From contig OZ020616.1 of NCBI GenBank assembly GCA_963971575.1, positions 12,741,575 to 12,805,574 of the forward strand: DNA of 64,000 nucleotides, given 5' to 3'. The translations under genes and the position numbers were made by a program. The stretch is from Liopterus haemorrhoidalis (taxonomy: Eukaryota > Arthropoda > Insecta > Coleoptera > Dytiscidae). This document shows positions 44,123-53,719 of the stretch, piece after piece; the stretch's first letter is position 1; every line of letters begins with the position of its first letter. Under the pieces are notes generated by a model. The model was not told the origin of the DNA and searched no databases. It was given only the letters and a program-made list of their open reading frames with translations.

Positions 44123-44319
44123 CATGAGTGCAAAATAGGAAAAAAGTATTTTCACTTACTGATGTCTTTCATTTACGAATTGTATAACAAGAAAGTGTAC
44201 ATTTTATAATTTTTAGCTTTGACAATTAGTTACCATAACCAGGGATGGGGAGTCAGCAGAAAAATTACCGACTCCGAATCCGATTCCGACTCCCAACTCC
44301 TATCACCCGTAAATCGTAA

Positions 44320-44505
44320 AGTCTATTCCAAATGTTTAAACGGGACTAAATGTATTTTTATTTTCTTAAGATATCGCTTAAGCTCACTTTTTAACGATCG
44401 AAGTGGGCTTTTGCTAAACAAAATGATACAAAGCTTCAGACATTCGTTACAAGTTAGTAAATTTCAATATCTAGTTCCGCTGAAACTAAAGAAACAGACT
44501 ATACT
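44320..44505. mobile_element. Small TIR element of the GTCTATTCCAAA family
   Basis: Begins AGTCTATTCCAAATGTTTAA and ends AGAAACAGACTATAC with AACTAGATATTGAAATTTAC-type complement near the right end, related to 14522-14920. Confidence 0.45.
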
Positions 44506-44530
44506 TACATTAAATATCTTGGGTTGGGGT

Positions 44531-45094
44531 GATAGACCGGGAGCTCATGACATTTTTGGTCTCCGATTTCATACAGCATGCCTTTTGGAGGAGAGAATAT
44601 TTACCCTGTGACAACAAAAAGAGATGGTACTAAACCCTTGCACGCTTTCCGGTCATAGGGAAAATTGCATTTCCACTTGCACAAAATTTTTGTGTTTTTC
44701 TCTGATTTAATATTGCTTGCCCTTTTGTCAAAAGAAAGTTATAAAAAGTCTTTTAATTATAAGCATGCTGTATGAAAACGCGGAAAATCATATTTTTTTA
44801 TTACAAGATCACATGACCGTTTCAGCCCTTTGGGACCCTCCGAATCGCATGCATATATTTAAAAGACTTTAAATTTGTTATAACTTTCTTTTGACAAAAG
44901 GGCAAGCAATATTAAATCAGAGAAAAGCACAAAAATTTTGTGTTTAAGTGGAAATGCAATTTTCCCTATGACCGGAAAGCGTGCAGGGGTTTGTACCATC
45001 TCTTTTTTGTTGTCACAGGGTAAATATTCTCTCCTCCAAAAGGCATGCTGTATGAAATCGGAGACCAAAAACTGTCATGAGCTCCCGGTCTATG
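44531..45094. mobile_element. Foldback element with about 225-bp arms
   Basis: Left arm 44531-44760 and right arm 44870-45094 are near-perfect inverted copies, starting ATAGACCGGGAGCTCATGAC. The spacer is about 110 bp. Short frames on both strands of the arms are mirror artefacts. Confidence 0.85.
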
Positions 45095-45659
45095 AGCTGT
45101 TTTTATAAATAAGTCATTTTCATTTCATCTTTACTTTTTGAGTAATTTTTAATACAAATTTTCGAATATATTAGTTTTCATAAATTTTTGTTGTATTTTT
45201 TATTTTTATTTTTCATAATATGTCACTTTTTCCTTTTGACATTTAGATTTTGCCAAACTCGTTACAACTTGAGCAACTAAAAATCCAGTTTAGTTCCGTT
45301 TAAACATAATAAACAGAGTATACAGAAAAAGATAAAATGGATATGAATAAAAACAAATATATTTACTGCATCGTATTAATCTGTTTATACAAACAGTGTT
45401 AATCAAATTTTAAACTGGAAAGTATAAAGAAAACCGGGTAAAACCGGTACTGAATATTTTTAATTTAATTTTTGTTCGTGAACAGAAAACAAAATGTCGT
45501 TCCTGTTTTCGTGCAATAAATTCTATTAATATGTTTATTTTGCTTTCGATTTCGGTTTGTTCTCATCCTTGAAAAAAATTTAATTAAAAAGTCGGGAGTC
45601 AATAACTTTTTTCGACTCCCGACTTCGACTCCTCCAAAAAGCTTCGACTTATCACACTG

Positions 45660-46450
45660 TAATGCGTGCTTTAGATCTTAATCAAATATTTTCACAATAA
45701 CAACACGTTGTTGAACTAAGTATCGCTCCATTATAATTTACATCATGTACTAAAGTCGACTATAAAATCCCTACTGACAATAACAAACCAAAGCAAAATG
45801 GCAGGTGTAAACATCGTTCTGCAATATTTAGTCTATCCTGTATAATAAAACCTTTATAAAATATATTTTATGTTTAATACATTTAATAAATTGATTTCAG
45901 TAAAATACATATATCGATAATAAAAATAACATAGAATGCTTAATAAAATATAGTTACTAAACCTACTTATTTTATCAATTTATATTTTATTATTTTATAA
46001 ATTATCACGTTATAAATTATCAGTAAATACCAAAAGAACAATGACTTTAGTTTTCATACAGCAATCTATTATAGTTTAGAATTCCCATTAGAACACTCAA
46101 GATTTTCCTAATCATCGAAGAGTTTAAAATCACCCAAAGCTGCAGTTAAATAGCTATGAAACAACAATGGTCCATGGACCACACATTGATTCTTTTTTTT
46201 TTTTTCTCTTAATTTCTTCACCTTCTTTTAGCCTTGAAATTTTGTCTAATCCTGAACTTGATAAAAGAGAAAAGGCATCGCCTCTTTTCTTTCATACTTT
46301 CATGGTCTTAGCCAGTTCATGACAATTACTACCTGGTTCTTCTATTTTTTATCGTCCAATCGCCTTTTTTGCGGTTTGCCAATACTACGTTTGGAATTTA
46401 CGCCAGTGAACTATTTTGTTTGTCCAATGAAAATTAAAATTTCTCTCTTT
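45660..46450. other. Non-coding, nothing recognised
   Basis: AT-rich. Only a short hairpin (GAAAAGGC / GCCTCTTTTC) near 46270 stands out. Confidence 0.4.
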
Positions 46451-47389
46451 GAACGCCTAATACCATTATTTAGGTTTCTAAATATGTGCAGTATTTTTTT
46501 TTTTATATATAGCAAGGTTCTTTAAGATTTTGAAAATTGCGCCTATGGCTTTCATTGGTTGTTATAAGCTCCGCCCCTCTGATTTCGTGTACATTGAAAC
46601 AGAATTTAATTATAATTTCAACACTGGTTATAAAATTTACGCTTTTAACAATTAAATGCAATATTTGCCAAAATATAACTAGAATATTGAAAAAATAATT
46701 TAAACATAAAAATGCAAAAAAAAGCAAAAAAAAATATTGTCTCTTCTCGTGGGGATCGAACTGACTTACTTGGGTGAAAAAGCCAGCGCAAGTACCACTT
46801 CACCAAGATAAGCCTTCCATTCGAGCGTGTTACAAAGCTATTACTTGTGTACATTATTAGCAAAAAAACACAAAAAATGCGTTTTTTTCCAAAAACTTAA
46901 TCTAATCAAAAATTCCTGTTGTACTATTCCGGTTCACACCAATGTGCATTACTTAGAATTTTTTCAGATTTTTAGTTTAAACCATCTGGGCTACAGGGTG
47001 TGGGACAAATTTTTTTTTTCACAATTTTGGCAAAAATCGCTTCAAAATAATTTATTTTGCAAAAATAAAAATTTGATCGTTAATCCACGTACCAAGGGCT
47101 TTCATTTGATATCCTACTCAGAATTATTAAAAAATATTTTTATTTTCGATGAGCACATATTTGTTTATATTTTTAGGGGGATATGTTTTTTAGATGTTTT
47201 AGTGTTTTTCCTATGTGCGGGTCAAAGAGTTGTATAAGCATACCAAATTTCAACTCTCTAGGTTTAGCCGTTTGGCTACAATTTTTACCGAACAGAGAGA
47301 CAGACAGACAGACAGACAGAGAGACAGACAGACAGACGACAAAATGACGGTATAAGGGTTTTTTGGTCATACCTACAAAACCCTAAAAA
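46451..47389 (-). mobile_element. DINE-1-like element, copy A5 (3' truncated)
   Basis: Minus strand. The 5' end is at 47389 with CCTACAAAACCCTAAAA (plus view), (GTCT)n complement at about 47295-47338. The 3' block starts at GAACGCCTAATACC (46451), so the terminal hairpin is missing. Confidence 0.8.
46749..46818 (-). other. tRNA-like core of copy A5
   Basis: Minus strand: A-box-like TTGGTGAAGTGGTA and B-box-like CAGTTCGATCCCC. Related to the A2 and A4 cores in the middle part, diverged at both ends. Confidence 0.55.
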
Positions 47390-47623
47390 CCCTTTAGATA
47401 TCCAACATCTAGGTTATTTGTGCTTGCTAATGTACGCGATCTCTCTGAATTGTTCTTATTATCTTTGGCCCAATTTATCTTTAAAGAGAAGTTGCTCATG
47501 GAAGACTTATTGTTTCCACCGAATCATGTTTACAGCACAAGAGGCAGAACTAATAAATTATGTAAAATACTTAAATCAAAAAAATCAATTGCTTCTAGAA
47601 CTTTACCTATTTATACACGATTT
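47390..47623. other. 234-bp spacer between two head-to-head DINE-1-like copies
   Basis: A plus frame containing FTAQEAELINYVKYL faintly resembles the N-terminal segment of pogo-like transposases, but over too short a stretch to assign. Confidence 0.25.
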
Positions 47624-47672
47624 TTAGGGTTTTGTAGGTATGACCAAAAAACCCTTATACCGTCATTTTGTC

Positions 47673-47714
<42 letters not shown>

Positions 47715-48710
47715 TCGGTAAAAATTGTAGCCAAACGGCTAAACCTAGAGAGTTGAAATTTGGCATGCTTATACAACTCTTTGACCCGCACATAGGAAAA
47801 ATACTAAAACATCTAAAAAACATATCCCCCTAAAAATATAAACAAATATGTGCTCATCGAAAAAAAAAATATTTTTTTTTAATTCTGAGTAGGGTATCAA
47901 ATGAAAGCCCTTGGTACGTGGATTAACGATCAAATTTTTATTTTTGCAAAATAAATTATTTTGAAGCGATTTTTGCCAATATTGTGCAAAAAAAAATTTG
48001 TCCCACACCCTGTAGCCCAGATGGTTTAAACTAAAAATCTGAAAAAATTCTAAGTAATGTACATTGGTGTGAACCGGAATAGTTCAACAGGAATTTTTGA
48101 TCAGATTATGTTTTTGGAAAAAAAAGCATTTTTTGTGTTTTTTTGCTAATAATGTTGACAACTTATAGTTATATTATACGCTAAACAGTAACGTGTTTCT
48201 TGGTGCAGTGGCTAAGATACTAGGGTTCTGTCCAAGAATTCATAATCGAACTCATGTTCGAGTCCTACGTGAGGAGACAATATTATTTTTTATTTTTTTT
48301 TTTGCATTTTTATATTGTTTAAATTATTTTTTCAAAATTTTAATTATATTTTGGCAATTGTTGCATTTAATTTTTAATAGCGTAAATTTAATAACCAGTG
48401 GAAATTGTTGAAATTATAATTTAATTATATATTTGAATGTACACGAAATCAAAGGGGAGGAGCTATGACTAAAAACAACCAATGGAAGCCATAGGCGCAA
48501 TTTTCAAAATCTTAATGAACCTTGATATATAAAAAAAAATACTGCACATCTTTAAAAACTTAAATAATGGTAATAGGCATTCGAATTAAAATTCATAAAT
48601 AAATATTTTGTCATAAAATTTGTTTTGGCATCCCAAATAATTATCATTCACTTACTAAATACCTGCAAAACCCTGAAATGTGTGAAAATTCACACTTCAC
48701 ATCAATTTTT
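47624..48710 (+). mobile_element. DINE-1-like element, copy A6 (complete)
   Basis: The longest and most complete copy: TTTTTAGGGTTTTGTAGG, (GTCT)n of nine to ten units at 47671-47713, 5' block, tRNA-like core, 3' block with ACCAATGGAAGCCATAGGCG, ACCTGCAAAACCCTG, GTGTGAAAATTCACAC hairpin and CACATCAATTTTT end. Confidence 0.85.
48193..48272 (+). other. tRNA-like core of copy A6
   Basis: A-box-like TTGGTGCAGTGGCTAAG (as in Leu/Ser-type D arms) at 48200 and B box TGTTCGAGTCC at 48255-48265. Clearly different from the other cores although the flanks on both sides are conserved. Confidence 0.6.
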
Positions 48711-49280
48711 TTGATTACTCCTCGTATTATGATTAATGTCAAGAAAGGTCACGTTTCCTATATTAAACGCCACTTCATTATTATTTATATTTTGTAAATT
48801 CCAGAATAAGTCCATTGCAAAATATAAAACCAATAAAACCATAATAATAAGGCAGAAAGAACTTATAGGTTGTTTTACCAATTGAAAAGACCGTATTCTG
48901 AACACATTGATTATCACTGTTATATGCAGCCGATCTGTAAGTTACTTGATAAAAATCTTTATTAGATTTTATTATCTTTTATTAATTAATTTCTTACGAT
49001 ATCCGCGTTGCATCATGTTTTAAATATTATTAAGGCCCTAAATACTTAAAATAAAACGAAATATTGAGGAATTTCCGCTTTTAATTTATAGTTGAGTAAA
49101 AAAAAATATCTTAATACTTAGTACATAAATCTACGATAGACATGACAGGGTTCTTTAGAAGAAATAGTTAATTGGTCTGACAGGTTCTCCCTTCACTAGC
49201 AGAGGCACACGTACAACTCATAGAGGTAGGAATATATGGAGAGCACACCAGGTCCATGTATATAAATAAAATTGGAGGCT
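48711..49280. other. Non-coding, nothing recognised
   Basis: AT-rich. Its right edge (49256-49280, AATAAAATTGGAGGCT) is the inverted form of the short motif also seen at 7663 and 51590. Confidence 0.4.
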
Positions 49281-49281
49281 A

Positions 49282-50604
49282 CACTGCAAATCTCAAGTGA
49301 GTACTAGTACTCATTTAAAGTGCGTACATTGCTTGTCCTCGTTTTTACTCACGTACAAGTGAGTACTTTTGTACGCACTTTAAATGAGTACTAGTACTCA
49401 CTTAAAGTGAGTACTAGTACGCGTTTTAAATGGGTAGTGGAAAGGAAGAGAGGGTAGTAATACGAACTTATAGTGCGTACATAGGTATGTATAAAACTCT
49501 TTTCTTGAGTGACGTCACAATAAAGCTTTAAAATTCAGGAAAAGTAAAAATGTTGATTGAACATCAGAAAAATAGTTTTTAAATTATTATAATCAATAAT
49601 TTATACACTTTTTTGCCAATTTTCAATGCAATCCTTTTCCAGAATTTATGAAGCTTCATATTTTTCTGTAAATAATAAAATGCGATTATTATTATTTCTT
49701 GAATATATTTATTTAAAAAATTTTCAAACCTTTCAGATATTACAACTAAAATAATCATAATGATTAAGTATAAGTATGAACTTAGTTATCATCTAAAATT
49801 CAATAAATTATTCTAAACAATTTCTACGAATAATAGAAAAAATTATGATTTTCTCCTTAGTTACATTTTGAAACGTATTATTTTAGTATCTAAAATGTAA
49901 TGTAATTGTCTCGGTAATTATGTCGTATAATAGAATCAATGTTAAATCTTTAAACATATCTAGAAGGTACCTGAATTAATCTGAGCGCATTTATTCCTAA
50001 AATAATGCAATCATCACATGTGCTATTATTATATCGCATTTAAATTAAAACTGCATATTTGTATAACTAACTTTGAAGCTTCCGAACCTTCTTAAACAAA
50101 AACTATGCAAAAATAAATTCTGGCTTCAGCAGCCTCTCAATGCTACATTTCACTTTATTATTATTATTTTTCACTTTTACTTAACTTTAAATTCACTTAT
50201 TAATCAGCAGATACTTTGGCACTTTTTTTTTTTATTTTAATTGTCTAATAAACGTTAATATTGTACTATTATTTGGTTGTTTAGTTTTAAAGAGCTTATA
50301 GGACAGGAAATTTAATATGTTAGGTTAGGTTAGAAATTCATCGCAAGTATATTGAAAATACGCATTTAAAATGAGTATTAGTACTCACACATAACGCGTA
50401 GTTTCAGTTCCGCTTTAGAAGTGAGTACTTGTACTCGTTTTACGTGAGTATTTTGAAGTACTCATTTATAACGAGTACTAGTACTCACTTCAAGTGCGTA
50501 CACTTATCTCCTTCTTCAAAGTGAGTACAAGTACGCACTTTAAATGAGTAATATAAAAAGTACTCATTTAAAAGGAGTACTATTACTCACTAAGATTTGT
50601 AGTG
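49282..50604. mobile_element. TIR element with GAGTACTAGTACTC arrays
   Basis: Inverted ends CACTGCAAATCTCAAGTGAG and, at the right, the complement CACTACAAATCTTAGTGAG, flanked by TA on both sides (49280-49281, 50605-50606). Each subterminal region (49297-49430 and 50365-50590) is filled with variants of the perfect palindrome GAGTACTAGTACTC and with AGTGCGTAC / ACTTTAAATGAGTA. The middle is AT-rich and non-coding. Superfamily unknown; TA duplication would fit Tc1/mariner-type transposition. Confidence 0.75.
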
Positions 50605-51195
50605 TACTAGTTCTGATTTTGCACAAGCAATGTAATAGATTTTGTACTGTTTTATAGTGAATTTTATTTTTTTAGTGTGATTTTTGTAGTGGCAAGTATA
50701 TTTTTCTCAACTATTTCATTTCGCGCCTGACGTAAACATCTGACATACTGATTTATCTATATATATACGAGGGTTACCTTTTATGTTTTTACAAACGACC
50801 ACTGGGTGGCAATATTGAAATGTGTTATTACTATATTCGTAAAATTTTACATTTATGATTGTGAAATCAGTGGCAGTTTATAAATTGACCGAGTAGTTTG
50901 TTGACAGTGAGCGTTTAAGAAAAAAGTTTTTTTTTTTTTTTTAAATGGATATTACTCGTGAAGGTTTTCGTTGGATGATTTTTTACGATTTTAGTAAAGG
51001 CCTAACTCAACAACAATGCATAGATTCGCTTCGTTCAACTTTTGGTAATGAAGCACCATCAGAAAAGACTGCTTACAATTGGTTTGCAGAATTTCGTCTT
51101 GGTCGTGCATCCGTCAGTGATGAATCTCGTGAAGGTTGGCCAATATTGGTTGTTGTGTTGAGTTCTTTATTATCACAAAACAACTAACTATCTTT

Positions 51196-52748
51196 CACCC
51201 GGGTGCCACTGGTATGTAATGACCTTGGCTCGAGTTTTAGTTTTCTGGTATATTGGTAGATGGTGACATAGTGCAAAATAAATTACGAATACACCCGACT
51301 TCAAACGATCAGAAACTTCGTGTTCTAGCTGTCGATCTGCCGCCATTAGCTGTCAAACACATGACAGTTGGTGTTGAAGTAATACGCATTTAAGCTTGTT
51401 AATTTTCAAATACATGGTTCAAATAATAGAATTTTATTTCCAATTTTGGTCATCTTATACTGTATTTGATACATACATTGTACATCTCGGGAAGACGGAC
51501 AAAAATTGATTTTTTGCGGATATTGTCTTATAATGATCTGAAATGTGTAGAAACCAAATATGAGGCCGAAAAAATAAAAAAACAGGTATAGCCTCCAATT
51601 TTATTAATACAGTGTTTGTAATTAGTAATTATAATGTTGTGTTTAAAATAATATTTAATGTTGTGTATAATTTTATGTTTCAAAAATAAATAGCTTACAC
51701 CTTTTATTTAGATTTATTTATTTAAATTCGTTATTTAGGTGTTATATTAATGTATTTGGATTATTAAATATATATGTATTTCTTTTCAAAATATATTTAA
51801 TACAATAATGGCCGGTATTATAAAGCAAAATAGTTTGCTACTAAATTTTAGTTAAGAGTTAAACTAATTTAAACCATAGATTTCGGTATTATAAAAGTTA
51901 GTTTAAAAAAGTTCCCAACTAAATCTACAAACTAAATTAGTTGACAGAATTTCTGGGTACTAAATTATAGTTGGCAACTATATTTGTATTAAATTTAAAT
52001 AATAAGCATTTTGTTTACATTGAAATAACTTGTTTATATTATTTATACTAAAATATATACTTGATAATAATAACTGCAAAGTATGGATAATATTGTACAT
52101 AAAAAAAAATTCATATTAGTAGATTTATATAAATAATCAACATAAATTTACATATTATGTCATCAGTATCATCTGTCAGTAGTGTATCATCTGTCAGTAG
52201 TGTTTCATCACCATCCGTTATGTTCCATCAATTTAGTTTTTCAATAACACTAACATTACCTTTTTTTTTTGTTTTACCACTACATTTTTATATTTATGTA
52301 CTATATCAATTAATTGCTCTTTTTCAATTTCTGTATAGTTTTAACCTCTATCCTGTTTTTTTTTTCCATTTGGAAATTATTTTTCACTGTCAAAATTATA
52401 GGTAGGCATCTACCGGTCAGTTGTATAACTAACGTTCGGTCGGTAAATCTTGACACTAAATTGTTTTAGTTGTGAACTAGTTACTTAGTTGGCTGTTCTG
52501 ATTTATAATACCGAAATTAAATAACTTGTTATATTAGTTATCAACTAAATTTAGTTTGCAACTAGATAGTTGGTCCTTTGGTTAGGTTTTTATAATACCG
52601 GCCATTATAATGGTAATTATGAACGTAAATCAGATAGTAAAATTTAAATTTGGCGGTTGTTGTTGTTTAGTTCATTGGTATATTCCTAGAGGGAACGTAC
52701 TAATTTTTTTTGCTGACAGTGTCCTTTCTTAATATATTGTGTTCTGTG
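51196..52748. mobile_element. Insertion M1 in the K1 LTR (8-bp duplication)
   Basis: The 8-bp duplication CTATCTTT is at 51188-51195 and 52749-52756. The ends CACCCGGGTG and GTTCTGTG form only a weak inverted pair. The interior holds the TIR element N1 and unassigned DNA. The 8-bp duplication suggests a hAT-type or similar transposon, but the termini do not prove it. Confidence 0.6.
51810..52603. mobile_element. TIR element N1 with GGCCGGTATTATAA ends
   Basis: Inverted ends GGCCGGTATTATAAA and TTTATAATACCGGCC. Both subterminal regions are rich in ACTAAATTTAGTT-type palindromes. The middle has two 18-bp direct units (TCATCTGTCAGTAGTGT), which create a VSS repeat in one frame. The ends resemble PIF/Harbinger-type termini; the duplication could not be read clearly. 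Non-coding. Confidence 0.7.
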
Positions 52749-52806
52749 CTATCTTTTTGTTGCTAAGGTATATACATGGGTAATGCTATATAATATATAC
52801 AATACA

Positions 52807-52836
52807 TCTCCCTTATTTTTTTTTTTTTTTTTAAAC
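52807..52836 (-). other. Polypurine tract of K1
   Basis: On the minus strand, an A-run then AATAAGGGAGA directly precedes the TGTATTG start of the 3' LTR. This is the expected plus-strand priming site. Confidence 0.75.
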
Positions 52837-52849
52837 AACATTCTGTCAA

Positions 52850-53610
52850 ATGCCCTGGAAAAAGTGGGCAAATGTTGTACTCCACAAAGAGTACAACATT
52901 TCTTATATGCAGGACAGTTTCTTTTACCATGCGTAGTAGCGCAGCGTTTACATTTAAAAACATTTCGAAAATTGTCATTTTTGACAGCATCACATGATTG
53001 TTTTTTGTTTGTTTTAATTTGTAATAGCGTTTCCGTGGTTTGTTCGCTGGCCCTGCAGATAGATATTGCCTTTTGCAACGTCAATTTTGGATCTGACAAC
53101 TTTCTCACTTCTTATTCCCAAAACAATTTTATCTTTAAGAAGTCGTTCTTCTATCGTCATTCCTTCGTTGGTCGAATTAAAATTACAGTCAACAATTGCT
53201 GTTCTTGCCTTTATTAAAAAGTTTTCGAAACATTCATGTTCTTCTTGAAAGGTTCTGAAAAAAGCATATGTACTGTAAGTTGGGTTAGCGGTAGGATTGT
53301 AAGCTTCACCAATTTTTTTCTTTAGGATTTCTGGATCTTTTCGTTCTGTAGCTGTTAATAAGAACCCATTGTATGTACCGATCACATCTTGTCCTAAACA
53401 GTTCATCAGTATTCCTACTTGTCTTTACATCGTTAACTCCCTTATTCCAGCTGCAATCTCGAACCATTCGTATTGTTGTAACCAATCGCGCCAAATTCTT
53501 GACTTATCTGCTGCATTTTTGATGTTAATACTTTCTGGCGGTTTCGCTGAAAAAGCTTGTAGATAATTATTAGATCCATTTTGTAAATCACCAGGCATTT
53601 AAAAAGCATA
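52850..53610 (-). pseudogene. Ty3/gypsy-type Gag of K1, frameshifted
   Basis: Minus strand. Order: FSAKPPESINIKNAADK and IWRDWLQQYEWFEIAAG near 53560-53450 (capsid N-terminal part), a frame change, GTYNGFLLTATERKDPEIL, AYNPTANPTYSTYAFF and ERLLKDKIVLGIRSEKVVRS. After another frame change come KLSDPKLTLQKAISICRASE and the zinc knuckle CKRCATTHGKRNC (C-x2-C-x3-H-x4-C), with a second incomplete knuckle CTLCGVQH. This is the usual architecture of insect Ty3/gypsy Gag. A 44-bp part of the middle (around GEAYNPTANP) is copied to the N-terminal end at 53600-53645. Nothing of pol follows; the frame runs straight into the polypurine tract. Confidence 0.85.
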
Positions 53611-53705
53611 TGTACCGGGTTAGCGGTAGGATTGTAAGCTTCACCAGGCATTTTTATTTTATTTTAAAGTTTTCTTTTTAATTTTAATTTAACTTTAAAA
53701 ATTAT

Positions 53706-53717
53706 CTTCTGACACCA
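53706..53717 (-). other. Primer-binding site of K1
   Basis: The minus strand reads TGGTGTCAGAAG two bases after the 5' LTR. It is complementary to the 3' end of animal tRNA-Leu(CAA), including CCA (12 of 12, from memory of that tRNA's end). Confidence 0.7.
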
Positions 53718-53719
53718 TG

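Larger units (their letters stand above)
44240..45659. mobile_element. hAT-type MITE with CGACTCC repeats, containing two smaller elements
   Basis: The left end CAGGGATGGGGAGTC with CCGACTCCGAATCCGATTCC; the right end has GACTCCCGACTTCGACTCC and closes ATCACACTG. Inside are a 185-bp TIR element (44320-44505) and the foldback 44531-45094. No clean 8-bp duplication was found, so the limits are tentative. Confidence 0.55.
51156..52806 (-). repeat. 3' LTR of K1, split by insertion M1
   Basis: Pieces 51156-51195 and 52757-52806 make 90 bp. The interruption carries its own 8-bp duplication CTATCTTT. Confidence 0.85.

Noticed and set aside
44219..45068. Two open frames in opposite orientation sharing residues
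   Set aside because: They are the two arms of the foldback 44531-45094 read on opposite strands, not genes.
47390..47623. pogo-like transposase fragment between two DINE-1-like copies
   Set aside because: Only about ten residues resemble the family and no helix-turn-helix or catalytic motif follows.
8548..48272. The tRNA-like segments as working tRNA genes
   Set aside because: A and B boxes are present but acceptor stems do not pair and anticodon arms are poor; they sit inside repeat copies.
52157..52405. 82-codon frame starting with a VSS repeat and a hydrophobic tail
   Set aside because: It lies in the middle of TIR element N1; the start is an 18-bp tandem repeat and the rest is AT-rich noise without family signature.
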